From positions 558,001 to 622,000 of the forward strand of contig NZ_CP121194.1 of assembly GCF_039993895.1 (NCBI RefSeq): DNA of 64,000 nucleotides, in the 5' to 3' direction. The notes beneath the pieces were generated by a model. The model did not search any database. It saw nothing but the letters and a program-made list of their open reading frames with translations, and was not told where the DNA came from. Origin of the DNA: Edaphobacter paludis. Its GTDB lineage: Bacteria; Acidobacteriota; Terriglobia; Terriglobales; Acidobacteriaceae. A program made the translations under genes and the position numbers. Positions 60,285 through 64,000 of this stretch are shown here, piece after piece; the stretch's first letter is position 1, and each line of letters begins with the position of its first letter.

Positions 60285-63200
60285 ATGCGCTCCATACTTA
60301 AAACTCTCTTTCTGCTGCTACTCTTTTGGTTCCTGCCGCTCATTGGCGCCCGTGCGCAGAGTGGCATTTCGAGCGCCCTAGCCGGGACCGTGACCGACAG
60401 CAGCGGTGCTCTAATTCCCCACGCCACGGTTACAGCAACGGACGTAAGTACAAAGGCCGTGCGCACTGGACAAACGGACGCAAGTGGGCACTACCTGCTT
60501 TCCCAAATCAATCCAGGCACCTATCAGGTGGCGGTCACCTCCTCCGGATTTGGAGTGGCGTCTTCGGAAGCGACACCGGTCGGGGTAGGGCGTACCATCA
60601 CGCTGAACTTCACTCTGTCCGTAAGCTCCGCCTCGGAAAGTGTCGAGGTGACCGCACAACAGGGCCTGCTCAGTCTGGACAATCCGAACACGACGACAAC
60701 GCTCGAAGCGAAGACGATCAACAGCCTTCCAAATCCAGGACAGGACCTGACCTTCGTCGCTCAGTTTGCGCAGGGTGCGTTGATGAATACAGCAGGATCA
60801 TCCAACGATGCCAAGGCCGCAGGTGGCTATGGCAACGTCGAATTCAATGGGCTCCCCGCAACCTCGAATGGGTACATTCTCGACGGTTACGACACCAACG
60901 ATCCGTGGCTGGGGCTGAACATCGGCTTGTCGACCAATCTTGTCATTGGCCTCGATGCCGTGCAGGAAGCCACCGTGAACACGAACTCTTATGCAGTCGA
61001 CCAGGGCCGCTACGGCGCAGCGCAGGTCAACTACTTCACCAAATCGGGAGGAAGCCGCTTCCACGGCGATGTGTACGAGGTGTGGAATGGGTCGCTTCTG
61101 AATGCCCAGAATTACTTCCTGCACGCGAACGACTCTCCCGGCAACATCGCGAAGAAGCCGCGGTCCACGGTGAACGAGTTTGGCGTTAGCGTCAGCGGTC
61201 CAATCCTGCCGCAGAAGCTCTTCTTCTTCGCTCACTATGAAGGCATTCGCATTGCGCTGCCGGTAGTGTCGCAGGTCACAGCTCCGTCGCCTGTCTACCA
61301 GCAATATGTGTTGCAGCGGCTTGCGGTGGGTGGCGTAGACCCAATCACAGGGGTCACGCTGTCAGCGCAGCCAGCGGAAATCCCGCTTTATCGTTCTATG
61401 TTTGCGCTCTATTCCAATACGGGCGGAACGCCAGTGCCGGTGAGCACTTGTCCCTTTGACGAGAATGGGACATTGCTTCCTGCGCCTGCTGCTGGAACTC
61501 TTCTGAACGGCAGCGGCTGCGCGAATCAGCGACAGGCGTCCTTAAACAACAAGGATAGCGAAGATCTGATCGTGCTGAAGATGGATCAGACAATCAACGA
61601 AAAGAACAGCGTCTGGTACCGGTTTCAGCAGGATACCGGACTGCAAGCTGCCTATACCGATCCGATCAACCCGATCTTCAATGCCTTCTCTCCCCAACCA
61701 CAGCGCACCCTTGTCCTGGGGTACACACACCTCTTCACGCCTAACCTGGTGAACCAGATCAATCCCGGCGCAAGCTGGTATGCGAGCGTCTTCGAGCCGA
61801 ACAACTTCGCTTCCGTCCAGCAGCAGTTCCCGATTGTTCTCGCGGCAGGAACTTCCAACCTCCCTTTCACCACGATCGGCGGCAATGACCAGACCTATCC
61901 GCAGGGGCGCAAAGTCACGCAATGGCAGGTGAACGATAACCTGATCTGGACGCTGCATCGCCATACGCTGAAGTTTGGAATCAATACACGCCGCGTGGAC
62001 GTGAGCAACTATGACCTCGGGCAAGGGACTGTACCGCTCGTGACGGTGAACGATCTCGCTCAGTTCACCTACGGAGCGGCTTATACAGCGACACAAAGCT
62101 TTCCAGTGCGAACACGGGAGCGCGTCGCGAATGGCAACTTTGAGTTCTATGCGATGGACAGCTACAAGCCGTCAGCCAGACTGACATTGACTGCCGGGAT
62201 GCGGGTGACCTGGAATACGAACGTCGTCAACGATCAAGGCCTTTTCGCGCGTTCGGCGGGCTCGTTTCTCGACATGCAGCACAGCAACGCGCAGCCGCTG
62301 AATCAGGCGATTCTTACGGGTATTCATAATCTCTTCCCAGCCACACCGCTGTTCATCTATCAGCCTCGCGTGTCCATCGCGTATCAGGTCGAGCCGCACA
62401 CTGCCGTTCACGCGGGCTTCGGAGTTTTCAGTGACATCATCCCCGCGCAGATTGCCGATCTGGCTTCGACCAACGCGCCTTATGCTCCCAGCTTTGTGGG
62501 TGGCCTGGCCGGACAGGTCGGTGGCGTGGCCATCTTTCCGGGGGTTCCGGGCAGCGCAGTTGACGCTCTTGCCTCCGCGAACAAGGCCCTGCAAACGAGC
62601 TTCAGCACCGGCGCTCCGCCGTGTACTGGCATCGCTTCTGGAGATGCGGTTTGTCCGCTGGCGGTCGGGCTTAACACCTTTCCAACCGGCACTCTGAAGA
62701 CTCCCTTGTACTACCAGTACAGCGCCGGGGTGGAGCAACAGGTCGGCGGCAAAGGCGCAGTGCGTGTGGACTTCGTCGGCACTCGCGGCCTTCACGAGCC
62801 GTATCAAGTAGAGCTAAATGGCTACCAGAACGTCTGCGCAGGCTGCTTTTCACCGTATGCCTATAGCCATCCACTCGATCAACGCTTCGGCAGTGTGAAC
62901 GAGTTTCGGACAGATGCGAACAGCAGCTACGCCGGGCTGCAAACGAGCTATACCCAGCAGATCGCCGGACTCACTCTGCGCGGTAACTACACCCTCAGTC
63001 ATTGTCTCGATGAGGTTTCGAACGGCGGGCTCCTGTCGTTTTCCAGCCAGGGAATCCTCTCGCCTCTGGCCGGCGAGCTGAGCCGCAGCTATGGAAGCTG
63101 CGATTATGACGTTCGCCACAACATCTCTGCATTCGGCCTCTACCAGATTCCCTTTCACTCGCATCAGGCGCTCCTGCGCCAGATGCTTAGCGGATGGGCT

Positions 63201-63773
63201 TTCTCGGAAACGGCCTTCTTCCATACGGGATTGCCCTTCACGATCCTCAGCCAGCCATATACCGCGAATGGAAACGGTGTCTTCCAGTCCAGCGGTCCGC
63301 AGTTTGCCCGGCGTGTTCCTGGGGTACCGCTCTACCAGAGATCCGCCGTCAGGGGCGTCACTGTAGCTGGTACGCGGCAGTGGATCAATCCGGATGCATT
63401 CGCCTCGGTCGTCGACCCTTCAACGGGAGCCTGCACGGGTGGGGACTCGGTGGCCAACTGCCAGTTTGGAGATTCGGGAAGGAACACCGTTCGAGGGCCA
63501 CATTTCACGGATTCCGACATTTACATCACCAAGACTCTCAAACTCCACGAGGGCGTAACTTTCCGCTTCGACGCCCAGATGTTCAACGCCTTCAATCACG
63601 CGAATTTTGCGCTGCCCAGCAACGTGGAGGCCGGTGTGCCGGGCTCTCTGATCCCAGCTCGCTTTGGAACCCTGCAAAGCACGATCTCACCGCCGACAGG
63701 GCTGCTCGGCGTCGGACTCGGCGGCGATAGTTCGCCTCGCATGATTGCTTTCCAAGGGAGGATCGAGTTTTAG
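60285..63773 (+). CDS. Oar-like TonB-dependent receptor under DtxR-type control
   Basis: 1,162 residues; signal peptide 1-24 (LKTLFLLLLFWFLPLIGARA). A carboxypeptidase-regulatory-like domain (about 27-115, GISSALAGTVTDSSGALIPHA), plug domain (about 120-265, GYILDGYDTNDPW, YGAAQVNYFTKSGGSRFHGDV) and C-terminal barrel (MFNAFNHANF; ends IAFQGRIEF) are visible. The adjacent metal-dependent repressor and paired boxes make metal or metal-chelate uptake more likely than polysaccharide uptake for this copy, which is unusual for an Oar-type receptor. Confidence 0.9.
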   Translation: MRSILKTLFLLLLFWFLPLIGARAQSGISSALAGTVTDSSGALIPHATVTATDVSTKAVRTGQTDASGHYLLSQINPGTYQVAVTSSGFGVASSEATPVGVGRTITLNFTLSVSSASESVEVTAQQGLLSLDNPNTTTTLEAKTINSLPNPGQDLTFVAQFAQGALMNTAGSSNDAKAAGGYGNVEFNGLPATSNGYILDGYDTNDPWLGLNIGLSTNLVIGLDAVQEATVNTNSYAVDQGRYGAAQVNYFTKSGGSRFHGDVYEVWNGSLLNAQNYFLHANDSPGNIAKKPRSTVNEFGVSVSGPILPQKLFFFAHYEGIRIALPVVSQVTAPSPVYQQYVLQRLAVGGVDPITGVTLSAQPAEIPLYRSMFALYSNTGGTPVPVSTCPFDENGTLLPAPAAGTLLNGSGCANQRQASLNNKDSEDLIVLKMDQTINEKNSVWYRFQQDTGLQAAYTDPINPIFNAFSPQPQRTLVLGYTHLFTPNLVNQINPGASWYASVFEPNNFASVQQQFPIVLAAGTSNLPFTTIGGNDQTYPQGRKVTQWQVNDNLIWTLHRHTLKFGINTRRVDVSNYDLGQGTVPLVTVNDLAQFTYGAAYTATQSFPVRTRERVANGNFEFYAMDSYKPSARLTLTAGMRVTWNTNVVNDQGLFARSAGSFLDMQHSNAQPLNQAILTGIHNLFPATPLFIYQPRVSIAYQVEPHTAVHAGFGVFSDIIPAQIADLASTNAPYAPSFVGGLAGQVGGVAIFPGVPGSAVDALASANKALQTSFSTGAPPCTGIASGDAVCPLAVGLNTFPTGTLKTPLYYQYSAGVEQQVGGKGAVRVDFVGTRGLHEPYQVELNGYQNVCAGCFSPYAYSHPLDQRFGSVNEFRTDANSSYAGLQTSYTQQIAGLTLRGNYTLSHCLDEVSNGGLLSFSSQGILSPLAGELSRSYGSCDYDVRHNISAFGLYQIPFHSHQALLRQMLSGWAFSETAFFHTGLPFTILSQPYTANGNGVFQSSGPQFARRVPGVPLYQRSAVRGVTVAGTRQWINPDAFASVVDPSTGACTGGDSVANCQFGDSGRNTVRGPHFTDSDIYITKTLKLHEGVTFRFDAQMFNAFNHANFALPSNVEAGVPGSLIPARFGTLQSTISPPTGLLGVGLGGDSSPRMIAFQGRIEF

Positions 63774-64000
63774 ACGGCGACCTGCAGGAAAGCGCTGCCA
63801 AGGATCGATAAACGCGCTCATCTTCAAGAAGTCATTCTGGATTGATGCGAAATCGCGAAGGCCGTCATTGAGGGCATTGCCCTGTTCCCGCAAGTTGACG
63901 ATAGCGGACTGTACTGACAATGCGGCGGAGTTGAATGCGGGACCGGCACCACGCCTGAAAGCGCTGCGTCGGTCCTGCCTTTCTGGTTGGTGGGCTAGAA
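63774..64000. other. Right-end region without a supported gene
   Basis: A minus-strand frame is open from 63687 through 63920 and beyond, overlapping the receptor 3' end. It encodes VNLREQGNALNDGLRDFASI, but no family, start or ribosome-binding site can be assigned. It may be the end of a gene continuing past the window. Confidence 0.3.

Noticed and set aside
1-64000. CRISPR arrays, rRNA genes, complete insertion sequences
   Set aside because: No regularly spaced direct repeats, rRNA-like sequence or intact transposase ORF was seen on reading the window.

Overview
The window looks like a chromosomal segment of a soil Acidobacteriota, probably class Terriglobia (Edaphobacter/Granulicella/Terriglobus-like). 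The grounds are two very large Oar-type TonB-dependent receptors with N-terminal carboxypeptidase-regulatory-like domains, LpxI-type lipid A synthesis, many secreted glycoside hydrolases, and an actinobacterial-type group 1h [NiFe]-hydrogenase locus with its family-specific genes of unknown function. The assignment rests on gene content and remembered family patterns, not on a search.

Layout. 0-0.85 kb: 5'-truncated acidic/basic histone-H1-like protein and a bidirectional terminator. 0.87-5.8 kb (minus): exported peroxiredoxin, then a lipid-A block (secreted LolA-like protein, fabZ, lpxA, exported Gfo/Idh/MocA oxidoreductase, lpxI). 6.0 kb: DoxX-like membrane protein. 6.4-20.4 kb (minus): hydrogenase region, transcribed hypF-hypC-hypD-SIS protein-hypE, then a good sigma70-like promoter and hhyS-hhyL-NifU-like-59 aa protein-DUF5947-DUF6084-two unknown proteins-maturation protease-34 aa membrane peptide-hypA-hypB. 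The large-subunit gene hhyL is interrupted by a 2-nt frameshift. 20.5-25.0 kb: GT-C and GT2 glycosyltransferases and galE. 25.2-26.1 kb: debris of a LacI regulator and two EamA transporters. 26.3-30.9 kb: exported GH3 and GH127 enzymes, followed by an integrase scrap and an AGE-family epimerase.

32.7-47.2 kb is a probable alpha-mannoside utilisation locus: two exported GH38 alpha-mannosidases, a ROK kinase, a sugar porter, a TonB-dependent receptor and a LacI regulator. A 16-bp palindrome (consensus TTGGAAYYGRTWCCAA) recurs at six positions in it, and whole promoter cassettes are duplicated. 47.7-48.5 kb holds decayed PP2C and sugar-isomerase genes. 48.6-55.8 kb looks like a sugar-acid/uronate cluster (DHDPS-family aldolase/dehydratase, ACS-type MFS transporter, GntR regulator, exported GH67N-like hydrolase, HpcH/HpaI aldolase) with a candidate GntR operator and a terminator hairpin just ahead of the hydrolase ribosome-binding site. 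55.9-56.15 kb: integrase C-terminus remnant beside a tRNA 3'-end fragment, the scar of an integrated element. 56.3-63.8 kb: AraC regulator, small membrane protein, EAL-PAS signalling protein, and a DtxR/MntR regulator divergent from a second giant TonB receptor, with two DtxR-like boxes between them.

The best leads are the damaged hydrogenase large subunit inside an otherwise complete maturation locus, the conserved unknown proteins encoded with it, and the duplicated operator/promoter cassettes of the mannosidase locus. I saw no CRISPR array, rRNA, intact tRNA or complete insertion sequence.
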